From positions 1-59,816 of the forward strand of contig PLTX01000113.1 of NCBI GenBank assembly GCA_003164675.1: a stretch of DNA of 59,816 nt, given 5' to 3'. The DNA comes from Verrucomicrobiota bacterium. Lineage in GTDB: Bacteria > Verrucomicrobiota > Verrucomicrobiia > Palsa-1439. Each line of letters opens with the position of its first letter. The first letter of the stretch is position 1. Below the pieces are notes generated by a model. The model had not been told where the DNA came from. It did not search any database and saw nothing but the letters and a program-made list of their open reading frames with translations. Positions 15,375 through 23,778 of the stretch are shown here, piece after piece. A program made the translations under genes and the position numbers.

Positions 15375-15921
15375 ACGCATCCACGTGGAATCTTTGCCGG
15401 TCATTCGCCGGCAGAATGCTGGCGGACCCGGCGCGACGGTCGCTCATATCGCGTCCCGCTCGCCGCGTCCGCCTCGCTGCTAGGGCGCATCGATCGTGCG
15501 ACGCTGTCCGTGGCTGCGCGTCGCCCGCCACCGACAGCCAGCAGCGACCGTCAGTTGCCGGTCAGGCCCTCCAGGGACAGTCCGTAGTCGCGGTCACACT
15601 CTGTCTACGCAACGTCAGTTTCGCAAGCTCCGACCATCCCGCTCGCCGTCTGTGGAGGTTGCCGGGTAATCCCTCACACATCTTGTGTACTTGCTACACA
15701 ATCACGCGACTTCCCTGTGCTACCGGTGGTCGAATGATTGCGCCTTATCAGTCATCGACTTTGCGTGACGTGCCGTTTCGATTGTACGGCTCGCTGCGCG
15801 CCGTCAAGGTTGTGCGTCCCTATCGCCCTGACGCCTCCACCGTGACTGCGCTCGCTCCGCCGGTCGGCCCTGCTTCTATGGCTTCACGCTGGGGCAATCA
15901 CAGCCGAAATGTTTTTTAGAC
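15375..15921. other. 547-bp intergenic region of the element
   Basis: The long open frame here has no coding character (Arg/Ser/Ala-rich, no start site). The one clear structure is the hairpin at 15683-15701. The 3' part before the excisionase gene contains no visible promoter. Confidence 0.4.
15683..15701. repeat. second copy of the oriT-like hairpin
   Basis: TTGTGTACTTGCTACACAA has a perfect 7-bp stem and 5-nt loop. It matches the hairpin at 14604 in stem and orientation and is 1.08 kb away. The pair brackets the accessory gene and the 11-bp repeats. Confidence 0.5.
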
Positions 15922-16146
15922 ATGAATGATTGTAACGCAAAACAAGAACTCGCCATGCAGACGAACAATAAGGAATTTCGACTCGCGCTAACGCGACAAG
16001 AAACGGCAAAAGCCTTGGGGGTGACACCTATCACGGTTGACCGCCTTGTTGCCCGCGGACTACTGCGACCATGCCGCGCATTGCGGCGACCGCTCTTTCC
16101 GATCCCCGAGATCGAGCGATTTCTAAAGGAAACGAGCGCTGAATGA
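15922..16146 (+). CDS. excisionase-like small helix-turn-helix protein
   Basis: 74 aa from ATG 15922; ATG 15955 gives 63 aa and neither has a clear ribosome site. LTRQETAKALGVTPITVDRLVARGLLRP..........FPIPEIERFLKE is the winged-helix layout of the MerR-like excisionase/AlpA family (HTH_17): recognition helix VTPITVDRLV, then a wing, then an EIERFL helix. It lies convergent to and 37 bp from the integrase, so it probably directs excision or regulates integrase. Confidence 0.75.
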   Translation: MNDCNAKQELAMQTNNKEFRLALTRQETAKALGVTPITVDRLVARGLLRPCRALRRPLFPIPEIERFLKETSAE

Positions 16147-16183
16147 CAGCCCTTTGGCCGAGCCGCTCGTTGGACTCGCCCGC

Positions 16184-17347
16184 CTATTTCCGGGCCGCCA
16201 TGGGCACCACATTTTCAGGTTCGACCGTGGATGCCCCCCAATTCATGCGCTTGGCCATGGCGGCGCTGTGTTCGTTGCGTAGATGGCCATACGTGCGGGC
16301 GACCAAGACGCCGCCGTCTTTGTGGCCCAGCCAACTGGCGATGACTTTGAAGTCAATTCCAGCTTCGATGGCGTTACTGCAAAAGAAGTGTCGGCAAGTG
16401 TGGTGTCCGTACTGCGGCAGCCCGAGCTTCTTGCAGGCGCTCTCGATGGCTTTCTTCGCAGAGTCTATCAGGATAATGCGCTCGTCTGGTTTCGTCGGCG
16501 CCGGCCGGCGTGACTGTAGCTCCCGCAAGAAATTCTCCATCGCCGGGAAAAGCGGCACAGTGCGTGGCTCGTGGTTCTTTGACCGCGTGATAGTGAACAC
16601 TTTCAACGCAAAGTCCACGTCGCGCCAAAACATCGGTGGCTTGGAGTATTTGGCATCGCCGACGATCTCCCCCTTGCGGCAGCCGGAGTACGCGAGCAAT
16701 TCGGCCAAGTCCGCCGAAGCTTTCCCGCCATTATCGCGCATGGTATCAAGCATCTTGCGGAATTGTTCTTTTGTCGGGATGGTGATTGGCTTCTTATGAG
16801 GTTTGCACCGTTTGATCTTGCGGGCAGGGTTCTCCATGAGAATGCCATGTTCCGCACCGTAGTCCAGAATGCGCCGCAGGGTTTCGAGTTCGTAGTTGAA
16901 CGTGCGGGCAGAGCAGGCATCACGGCGGGCCGTTGCCCACTGCTCCAACGTACGCAAGGTGACGTTGCGGACGGTCAATCCGCTAAGGTGTTGGTTGAGG
17001 TTTCTTATCACCCCAAGCATTCGGTCGCGGCTGCTCGCTTCCATCGTGCCGCCGGCAATCTCAATCCATCGCTTTGCCAACCCGCCGATCAATTCCTTGG
17101 TCTTGGCATCGTATTCGGCAAACGGCAGGTTTTTGGCGCTGTCGCTGTTCAGCCGCTCAACCTTCTGGCGATGTACCTCCCGCCGACGCTTGGCGAGCTC
17201 GGGGTCGGTCGTCTTGAGGCTGCGCTTGACTTGCTTGCCGTCGCGTTGGAAAATCGCATAGTAAACGTCGGTGCGGCTTGAACGATAGAGGCAGTCGCCA
17301 ACATGAACGAGTTTTTGATGCTTGCGGGTCGTTGGGGTGGCTTTCAT
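16184..17347 (-). CDS. tyrosine-family site-specific integrase
   Basis: 387 aa. The N-terminal arm-binding domain (1-70, including RTDVYYAIFQRDGKQVKRSL) is followed by a core-binding helical domain (80-180) and the catalytic domain. Catalytic residues are all present: Arg224 (SGCRKGE), Lys257, His316 and Arg319 (HTCRH), His342 (LGHKD) and nucleophile Tyr353 (RTYGH). The gene starts 90 bp from the tRNA and reads away from it. The start lies next to its presumed arm sites at 17365-17387, which may allow self-regulation. Confidence 0.95.
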   Translation of the reverse strand: MKATPTTRKHQKLVHVGDCLYRSSRTDVYYAIFQRDGKQVKRSLKTTDPELAKRRREVHRQKVERLNSDSAKNLPFAEYDAKTKELIGGLAKRWIEIAGGTMEASSRDRMLGVIRNLNQHLSGLTVRNVTLRTLEQWATARRDACSARTFNYELETLRRILDYGAEHGILMENPARKIKRCKPHKKPITIPTKEQFRKMLDTMRDNGGKASADLAELLAYSGCRKGEIVGDAKYSKPPMFWRDVDFALKVFTITRSKNHEPRTVPLFPAMENFLRELQSRRPAPTKPDERIILIDSAKKAIESACKKLGLPQYGHHTCRHFFCSNAIEAGIDFKVIASWLGHKDGGVLVARTYGHLRNEHSAAMAKRMNWGASTVEPENVVPMAARK

Positions 17348-17364
17348 GGTGAAAACATCCTAAC

Positions 17365-17387
17365 CATTGCAACAAACCATTGCAACA
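17365..17387 (+). repeat. right integrase arm-site pair
   Basis: CATTGCAACA at 17365-17374 and 17378-17387, direct orientation, 13-bp spacing, matching the pair at 8392-8414. It lies between the integrase start and the tRNA and overlaps the likely integrase promoter. Confidence 0.7.
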
Positions 17388-17437
17388 CAAAAATAAGACA
17401 CGGATAATTGACATGGAAGCCAATAAAATAAAGGCTT

Positions 17438-17514
<77 letters not shown>

Positions 17515-17525
17515 GTTTCGGGAGC

Positions 17526-17915
17526 ATGAGCATGAACATTCGGGAAGATCGACGGTTTTTTTCGCCGGAAGTCAGACGCGCAATGGTGATGAGTCTGGCA
17601 ACGGCGCTCCTGTCGGGTTGTTTGGGAAGCGGCGCGACCGCCCCGGCCGGAACTCCCGCTGCACCCGTCGGCGCGCACCTCGAACCGTCGTCGTCGGAAA
17701 CAGGGGTGGCCAGGGTCGCCTCGGTGAATTCGGAACTCGGTTTTGTGGTGGTCGATTTCTCAGCGCAGACGATGCCGCCCGTGGGAACACGGGTCAATGT
17801 CTACCGTGGCGATAAACGGGTCGGCACGGTGCGGATAACCGAGCCGGTGCACGCCCCGCTGGCGACCGCCGATGTCGTGGACGGCGAAGCGCGCGTGGGC
17901 GATGAAGCCCGTTAG
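17526..17915 (+). CDS. small predicted lipoprotein
   Basis: 129 aa. Arg-rich N-terminus then hydrophobic MVMSLATALLSGC, a good lipobox with Cys near residue 32. Beyond a Pro/Ala linker the C-terminal 65 residues (GVARVASVNSELGFVVVDFS...VNVYRGDKRVGTVRITEPVH) form a small beta-barrel-like domain found repeatedly in PVC-group lipoproteins. It starts 12 nt after the tRNA and ends 12 nt before moeA. Function unknown. ATG 17532 is an alternative start. Confidence 0.7.
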   Translation: MSMNIREDRRFFSPEVRRAMVMSLATALLSGCLGSGATAPAGTPAAPVGAHLEPSSSETGVARVASVNSELGFVVVDFSAQTMPPVGTRVNVYRGDKRVGTVRITEPVHAPLATADVVDGEARVGDEAR

Positions 17916-17926
17916 GCGGAGGAAAC

Positions 17927-19144
17927 GTGCTGACGGTTGCTGAAGCGAAAGAGGTGATTCTGGCGGCGGTCCGTCCGCGCGCTGAGGTCGCCGCGCCGCT
18001 GGCGGAGACGCTGGATTGCGTGCTGGCGCGGGATGTGGCGTCCCCGGTCAATCTGCCCATGTGGGACAACAGTGCGGTGGACGGCTACGCGGTGCGCGCA
18101 TCGGATGTGTCGGAGGCCAATGAGAACAACCCGATTCATCTGCGTGTGGTGACGAGGGTCCCCGCCGGGACAACGGCGAAGGTGACCGTCGAGCCTCGGA
18201 CTTGCGGGCGGATTTTTACGGGAGCGCCGATTCCGGAAGGCGCGGACGCGGTCGTCATGCAAGAGGACACGCATCCTCATCACGAAGGCTATATTGCGGT
18301 GACCGAATCCGTCGAGCCGGGAGAGAACATCCGTCGCGCCGGCGATGATGTGACAAAGAACGAGGTCGTGTTGCGCGCGGGCACGCGGCTGGGGCCCCCA
18401 CAATTGGGTCTGGCGGCTGCCCTGGGAATGTCGCAACTGGTGATCCATTCACGTCCGCGCGTGGGCGTGCTGGTGACGGGCGCGGAAATTGTCGAGCCGG
18501 GCAGGGCCGTGCGCGACAGTCAGGTTTATGATGCGAACAGTTATGCCCTGTGCGCGTTCGTGAAACAGGCGGGATGCGAGCCGGTGGAGCTGGGCATTGC
18601 CGATGACACGCGCGAGGATTTGCACGAGAAGATAGATTACGGGTTGAGCGAGTGCGACGCCGTGATTACGGTCGGCGGCGTGTCGGTGGGTGAACACGAC
18701 CTGGTCAAGGACGTGCTGACGGAACTCGGCTGCGAGCAGAGGTTCTGGAAGATCGCGATGCGCCCCGGCAAGCCGTTCGTGTTCGCCAAACGCGAAGCGA
18801 AACTGGTGTTCGGACTGCCGGGGAACCCAGTGAGCGCGGGGGTGACATTCCTGATGTTGGTGCGGCCCGCGCTGCAAAAAATGCGGGGACTGACTGAGAT
18901 CGATTTGCCGACAGTGACCGCGGAAGCGGCGGAGGATTTTGTGAACAGCGGAAATCGCCCACATTATATGAGGGCCAGTCTGCAGCGGCATGGCGAGAAG
19001 TGGCTCGTAAAACCAATGCCGAACCAGGGTTCCCACGCGATTTCGTCGTTCGCAAACGCTGGTTGCCTCGTGGAAGTCCCCGAAGCAACAACGATCCCGA
19101 GCGGGCAGTCGGCAAGAGCGATTCGACTTTTCGGAAGCGACTGA
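17927..19144 (+). CDS. moeA: molybdopterin molybdenumtransferase MoeA
   Basis: 405 aa, GTG start with GGAGG 4 nt upstream. All MoeA parts are present: DNSAVDGYAVRA near 45-58, GAPIPEGADAVVMQED, RVGVLVTGAEIVEPG at about 178, TVGGVSVGEHDLV, and FGLPGNPVSAGVTF near 300. The C-terminal beta-barrel domain IV ends with IPSGQSARAIRLF. It inserts molybdate into adenylylated molybdopterin in the cytoplasm. No other moa or mob genes lie in the window. Confidence 0.95.
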   Translation: MLTVAEAKEVILAAVRPRAEVAAPLAETLDCVLARDVASPVNLPMWDNSAVDGYAVRASDVSEANENNPIHLRVVTRVPAGTTAKVTVEPRTCGRIFTGAPIPEGADAVVMQEDTHPHHEGYIAVTESVEPGENIRRAGDDVTKNEVVLRAGTRLGPPQLGLAAALGMSQLVIHSRPRVGVLVTGAEIVEPGRAVRDSQVYDANSYALCAFVKQAGCEPVELGIADDTREDLHEKIDYGLSECDAVITVGGVSVGEHDLVKDVLTELGCEQRFWKIAMRPGKPFVFAKREAKLVFGLPGNPVSAGVTFLMLVRPALQKMRGLTEIDLPTVTAEAAEDFVNSGNRPHYMRASLQRHGEKWLVKPMPNQGSHAISSFANAGCLVEVPEATTIPSGQSARAIRLFGSD

Positions 19145-19189
19145 CAGGCGGTGGATGGGCCACCGTCCAAGCTTGAAAAATCGGCTCCA

Positions 19190-19841
19190 CTTCCCACACT
19201 GACTGTCGCCAGGCGCGAGACCGTCCATGTCCCGAACCATCCACTCGCCCAGAGTTTCCCGACCGACATCCGCGATAAAGAATCCGACCGCGCAATCGTT
19301 CGCAGCCGCATCCGTTCTCTCTCGGTGCTGCTGTTCTATGAGGCGACGCGTGACCTGCCGCGAGAATCCATGGGAGTGACGACGCCGCTGGCGCAAACGC
19401 AAGGTGCGCACGTCGGGGGAAGTGTCGGACTGGCGCCGATTCTGCGGGCGGGACTCGAGATGGTGGACGGAATCCTTGAATTTCTGCCGGAAGCGCGCGT
19501 GTAAGCACCTCGGGTTGTTCGGCGACAAGAAGACGCTGGAGCTGGTCGAGTGCTACAGCAAATTTTCCGGGCACAAGCCCGTGGACCTCGCGTTCGTGCT
19601 CGACCCGATGTTGGCCACCGGCGGTTCCGCGTGCGTCGCCGTCGCGTGACTCAAGTCGTGGGGCGTGAAGAAGATCAAGTACGTCGGTCTGTTTGCCGCG
19701 CCGGAGGGGATCAACAAACTTTCGGAAGCGCATCCCGATGTTGAAATCCACCTCGGGAGCGTCGATTCCCACCTCAAACAGCGCGGCTGCATTGTGCCCG
19801 GCATGGGCGACGCCGGCGACCGGCAGTTCAGCGGGGAGTGA
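19190..19841 (+). pseudogene. upp: decayed uracil phosphoribosyltransferase
   Basis: Three pieces in order match Upp: VPNHPLAQ...LLFYEATRDLP...VPILRAGLEMVDG-like (LAPILRAGLEMVDG) in one frame to TAA 19504; then a shifted frame with VDLAFVLDPMLATGGSA, the PRPP-binding loop, to TGA 19647-19649; then, in that same frame after the stop, [18 protein letters not shown] and [15 protein letters not shown]. One frameshift near 19500 plus one nonsense codon. The protein would have salvaged uracil to UMP. Too degraded to function. Confidence 0.85.
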
Positions 19842-19848
19842 ATGCCGC

Positions 19849-21066
19849 TTACGCCCCGAACTTATCGAGCCGCCTGGCGTTGGCCTGCATGTGGCGGATC
19901 AGGTATTTTGCGTCGAACACGCCCAGGGAACCGAGATTGGCGGTGCGTTCGGTGAACCGGTCCTGGCCGTCCCAGCCGGCGATCTCACCGCAAATCATCA
20001 CGGGTTGCGGGTGCCAACTGTGGCCTTTCACGGGCACCGGCGTACTGTGATCACCGGTCACCGCCAGGACATCGACATGGGGCAGAAGTTGACCAAGCGC
20101 GGCATCGGCTTCCTCGATGGCTTTGACTTTCGCGTCGAAATTTCCGTCTTCGCCGGCCATGTCGGTCCCTTTCACGTGGACGAAAACGAAATCGTAGGCT
20201 TTGAGGGCGTCAACGGCGGCTTCGAACTCCTGTTGCACGGTGTTTGGGCCTTCCACCTTTTTCATGCCGACGAGTTGGGCGAGGCCTTTGTACATCGGAT
20301 AGATGGCGATCGCGGCGGCCTTGAGTCCGTAGCGTTCTTCAAAAAGGGGAATCTTCGGCTGGTGCGCGATGCCGCGGAGCAGGAAACCGTTGGCGGGCTT
20401 GCAATTCTTCAGCAATGGCAGCGCCTGCTTGTAAAATGCCGCGAGCACCTTGGCCGTCTTTGCCGCCTTGGCGGATTTGGTGAGCGGTTTGACCGTGGCA
20501 ATGGGCAGGCCTTCCCGATGCGGGTCGCTGTCCCCGAGTTGACCTTCGAGTCCCTTGCCGCGAAGCACGACGACGAAGCGATGACCTTTGCCGGCTCGAA
20601 TAATGACTTCGACGTCGCCGATTTTTTTGATTTTGGCGGCGAGCAGCGTGCATTGCGCCTCGCAAACCTTGGTGTCGATGCGACCGGCGCGGCGGTCGGT
20701 CACGATCCCTTTCGCGTCGAGTGAACAAAAGTTTGCGCGCGCGGCCATGTCGCCATGTTTGAGGTCGATGCCAAGCCCGAGCGCCTCGATGACGCCGCGT
20801 CCCACTTCATATTCGAGCGGGTCGTAGCCGAACAACCCCAGGTGACCGGGGCCGCTGCCGGGCGTGATGCCGGGAGCGACGGCAATCATGCGGCCCAGCG
20901 CCGAGCGTTTGGCCAGAATGTCGAGGTTCGGAGTGCGGGCGACTTCCAGTGGCGTGCGGAAGCCGGTCGACTCGGTGGCGATGTCACCAAGTCCGTCCAA
21001 GACGACAAGCGCCAGTTTGGAGTCATTCGGAACCAACAACTTGTGATAGAGTTGATCTGAATTCAT
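19849..21066 (-). CDS. apgM: cofactor-independent phosphoglycerate mutase, archaeal type
   Basis: 405 aa. Alkaline-phosphatase-superfamily layout: ALVVLDGLGD (metal Asp) near residue 20, ARTPNLD, then ITPGSGPGHLGLFGYDP near 67-83 carrying the nucleophilic Ser. KGTDMAGEDGN and TGDHSTPVPVKGHSWHP supply the C-terminal metal ligands. It interconverts 3- and 2-phosphoglycerate in glycolysis. Length fits the ApgM family (about 400 aa). It is divergent from the sensor kinase, with paired TTGACA boxes between them. Confidence 0.93.
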   Translation of the reverse strand: MNSDQLYHKLLVPNDSKLALVVLDGLGDIATESTGFRTPLEVARTPNLDILAKRSALGRMIAVAPGITPGSGPGHLGLFGYDPLEYEVGRGVIEALGLGIDLKHGDMAARANFCSLDAKGIVTDRRAGRIDTKVCEAQCTLLAAKIKKIGDVEVIIRAGKGHRFVVVLRGKGLEGQLGDSDPHREGLPIATVKPLTKSAKAAKTAKVLAAFYKQALPLLKNCKPANGFLLRGIAHQPKIPLFEERYGLKAAAIAIYPMYKGLAQLVGMKKVEGPNTVQQEFEAAVDALKAYDFVFVHVKGTDMAGEDGNFDAKVKAIEEADAALGQLLPHVDVLAVTGDHSTPVPVKGHSWHPQPVMICGEIAGWDGQDRFTERTANLGSLGVFDAKYLIRHMQANARRLDKFGA

Positions 21067-21116
21067 GAAGAATCTCTCTGTTTTTGGCTTGAAACCGCCC
21101 CCCGTCTAGAGTCATG

Positions 21117-21143
21117 TTGACACACAACTCCAGGTCCTGTCAA
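21117..21143. promoter_or_regulatory. divergent promoter region with TTGACA-N15-TGTCAA
   Basis: A perfect -35-like TTGACA on each strand (21117-21122 and, inverted, 21138-21143), 15 bp apart, between apgM and the kinase gene. No clean -10 is seen for either direction, so the inverted repeat could instead be an operator. Confidence 0.4.
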
Positions 21144-21200
21144 AGACGAAAACTTCTGCAATCATAACGTAGTTGCACAATGACGTAACTGAAAAACCGA

Positions 21201-22385
21201 GTGAAAGCTTCCTTCCTCGACAAGTTGATCGGCCGGATTGAGCGGGTTGATCCTCAAAGCCTGCAGAGCGTGGTGCTCAAGCTTGCGCGGGAGAAGGGTT
21301 TTCTGGAAACGCTCTTCAATACGATCCAAGAAGGCGTGATTGTGACCGACGCGGATGGGCGCATTACCTATATGAACGCCGCCGCGGGCCAACTTCTCGG
21401 CATTGATCCCGAGCGGGCGGTGCGTGAGCCGCTGTCGCACTATCTCCGCGACCTCGACTGGCAGAAGATCTGGTCGGCGGACAAGGACGAGTGGCGGAAG
21501 GTGTTCACGCACGAACTGGAAGTGTTCTATCCGCAACAGCGTTTCCTTGGGTTTTATATCGTGCCCGTGGCCGACGAGCAAAACTCGGTGGTAACGGGCA
21601 TGGCAATCATTTTGCGCGACGTCACGGAGACGCGCCAGCGCGCGGCAAGCGCCATTGAATCCGAGAAGCTGTCGGCGATCACCCTGCTCGCGGCGAGCGT
21701 CGCCCATGAAATTGGCAACCCGTTGAATTCGTTGAACATTCATCTCCAGCTCATGGAACGGGAATTGAAGAAGTTGCCCGCGGCGCAGGGCGAGCGACTC
21801 GGGGAGGATTTGCGCGTGGCCCGCGACGAAATCGCGCGCCTCGACCAGATTATCAATCAGTTTCTGCACGCGATTCGACCCACGCAGCCGGAGTTGCAGC
21901 CGACCAACGTAAACGAGGTGGTGGCCGAGACGCTGACGTTGATGGAGCGGGAGCTTGGTGACCGCGACATCCTGGTTGAGCGGGAGTTGGCGGCGGGGTT
22001 GCCGCGCATTCTGCTGGATCGCGCCCAACTCAAGCAGGCGTTCTACAACATTATCAAGAACGCGTTACAGGCAATGCGGTCGGGCGGCATTCTGCGCATT
22101 CGCACGGAAGCAGACGACACGCACGTCAGCATTTCGTTTGTCGACAGCGGGCACGGCATCGCACCCGAACAGATCGGGCAGTTGTTCGAGCCGTATTTCA
22201 CCACGAAGCAGAATGGCACGGGTCTCGGGCTGATGATCGTGCAGCGGATCGTGCGGGAACACGGCGGCACCATCGAGGTGGAAAGCGACAAAGGCCACGG
22301 CACGACGTTCCGCATCAAACTGCCCATTCACGAGAAGCGAACACGGCTGCTGGAAGCCTCGCGCGACGAAAGCCTCACGACATGA
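21201..22385 (+). CDS. NtrB-like sensor histidine kinase with PAS domain
   Basis: 394 aa, GTG start. No membrane segments, so it is cytoplasmic. A PAS domain at about 35-145 (VIVTDADGRITYMNAAAGQLLG) precedes HisKA with phospho-acceptor His169 (SVAHEIGNPLNS). HATPase follows with NIIKNALQAM (N box), DSGHGIAP (G1) and GTGLGL (G2). It shares a 4-nt overlap with the response regulator gene, so they act as a pair. The stimulus is unknown; PAS suggests an internal signal. Confidence 0.92.
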   Translation: MKASFLDKLIGRIERVDPQSLQSVVLKLAREKGFLETLFNTIQEGVIVTDADGRITYMNAAAGQLLGIDPERAVREPLSHYLRDLDWQKIWSADKDEWRKVFTHELEVFYPQQRFLGFYIVPVADEQNSVVTGMAIILRDVTETRQRAASAIESEKLSAITLLAASVAHEIGNPLNSLNIHLQLMERELKKLPAAQGERLGEDLRVARDEIARLDQIINQFLHAIRPTQPELQPTNVNEVVAETLTLMERELGDRDILVERELAAGLPRILLDRAQLKQAFYNIIKNALQAMRSGGILRIRTEADDTHVSISFVDSGHGIAPEQIGQLFEPYFTTKQNGTGLGLMIVQRIVREHGGTIEVESDKGHGTTFRIKLPIHEKRTRLLEASRDESLTT

Positions 22386-23767
22386 CAACAAAACCGCCGA
22401 GCATTTTGATTGTGGACGACGAGCGCAACACGCGCGAGGGACTGCAGCGCGCCCTCCATGATCGCTATGACGTCCTGCTGGCCGAAGACTCGCAGAAAGC
22501 GATGCAAACGCTCGAATCCACACCGGTCGATGTGATGCTCACCGATCTGCGGATGCCCGGGGTTGATGGGATGGGGCTGTTGCGCCGCGCCATGTCTCTG
22601 ACCAACCCGCCCGTGTGCATCATGATGACGGCATACGGCTCGATCGAAAACGCCGTGCAGGCGATGCAGGCGGGCGCGTATCACTACGTGACCAAGCCGG
22701 TGAACCTCGACGAGTTGGAATTGGTCGTCCAGCGGGCACTCAACAGCCGCCGCATCGAGTCCGAGAACGTCAGCTTGCGCAAGCAGATTGAGCACAAGTT
22801 TGGGCTGGAGAACATTATTGGTGAATCACCCCCGATGCAGCAGGTGTTCGAGATTGTGCAGCAAGTGGCGCCGAGCCGGGTGACCGTACTAATCACAGGG
22901 GAGACGGGGACCGGCAAAGAACTGATTGCCAAGGCCGTTCACAATCTCAGCCCGCGCAAGACCGGCCCGTTTGTGGCGGTGCACGCCGCGGCGCTACCGA
23001 GTTCCTTGCTGGAAAGCGAATTGTTTGGACACGAGAGGGGCGCGTTTACGGGGGCGGTGGAACGGCGGATCGGGCGGTTCGAGCTGGCGGACGGGGGAAC
23101 TCTGTTCCTCGACGAGATTGGGGAACTGGAGCCGCCGATGCAGGTCAAGTTGTTGCGGGTGCTGGAAGAGCGAGCGTTCGAGCGCGTCGGGGGGTCGAAA
23201 ACGTTACAGGTGGATGTCAGGTTGGTCGCAGCCACCAACAGGGATTTAAAAAAGCTGGTCAGTGAGGGCAAGTTCCGCGATGATTTGTTTTATCGGCTCA
23301 GCGTCGTGACGGTTGACTTGCCACCGCTACGGGAGCGGCGAGATGATATCCCGCTGTTGGTGAAGGCGTTTTTGGATGAGTTCGGCCGGGAGAACAACAA
23401 GCAGGTCCGCGAACTGACGCCGGAAGCGTTGAACGTGCTTCTGGCATACGACTGGCCGGGCAACGTGCGGGAATTGCGCAACGCCATTGAGCAGATGGTG
23501 GTTTTGGCGCGTGCGGAACGGTTGACGGTGCGTGACGTACCGTCGGCAATCCGCGAGGGGGCGGACCTGAGCAAGATCAATGTGGTCCGCGACGGAATGA
23601 CTGTCGAAGACGCCGAACGGCTAGTGATCGTGCAGGCATTGAAGGAGACAGACGGGAACCGCACGAAAGCGGCGCAGAAGATCGGCATCAGCCGGCGGAC
23701 ACTGCATCGGAAATTGAAGGAGTACGGGCTCGAGAATTTGCAGGGCGAAGCGAGAATCGGAGAATAG
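22382..23767 (+). CDS. NtrC-family sigma-54-dependent response regulator
   Basis: 461 aa. Receiver domain 1-125 with Asp55 (VMLTDLRMPG). AAA+ domain about 145-380 with Walker A GETGTGKE near 173 and the sigma-54 contact loop GAFTGA near 220. The C-terminal Fis-type HTH (TKAAQKIGISRRTLHRKLKEYG) sits at 420-450. Once phosphorylated it would activate sigma-54 promoters. The downstream GT39-like gene, 11 nt away, may be in the same operon. No obvious -24/-12 promoter was found in the window. Confidence 0.95.
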   Translation: MTTKPPSILIVDDERNTREGLQRALHDRYDVLLAEDSQKAMQTLESTPVDVMLTDLRMPGVDGMGLLRRAMSLTNPPVCIMMTAYGSIENAVQAMQAGAYHYVTKPVNLDELELVVQRALNSRRIESENVSLRKQIEHKFGLENIIGESPPMQQVFEIVQQVAPSRVTVLITGETGTGKELIAKAVHNLSPRKTGPFVAVHAAALPSSLLESELFGHERGAFTGAVERRIGRFELADGGTLFLDEIGELEPPMQVKLLRVLEERAFERVGGSKTLQVDVRLVAATNRDLKKLVSEGKFRDDLFYRLSVVTVDLPPLRERRDDIPLLVKAFLDEFGRENNKQVRELTPEALNVLLAYDWPGNVRELRNAIEQMVVLARAERLTVRDVPSAIREGADLSKINVVRDGMTVEDAERLVIVQALKETDGNRTKAAQKIGISRRTLHRKLKEYGLENLQGEARIGE

Positions 23768-23778
23768 GAGCAGACAAC

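Noticed and set aside
15371..15919. 182-residue frame between accessory gene and excisionase
   Set aside because: Composition is Arg/Ser/Ala/Pro-rich with no start signal, and it spans the hairpin at 15683. Treated as intergenic.
19693..20724. 343-residue frame antisense to apgM
   Set aside because: No domains or ribosome site, and apgM on the other strand is intact.
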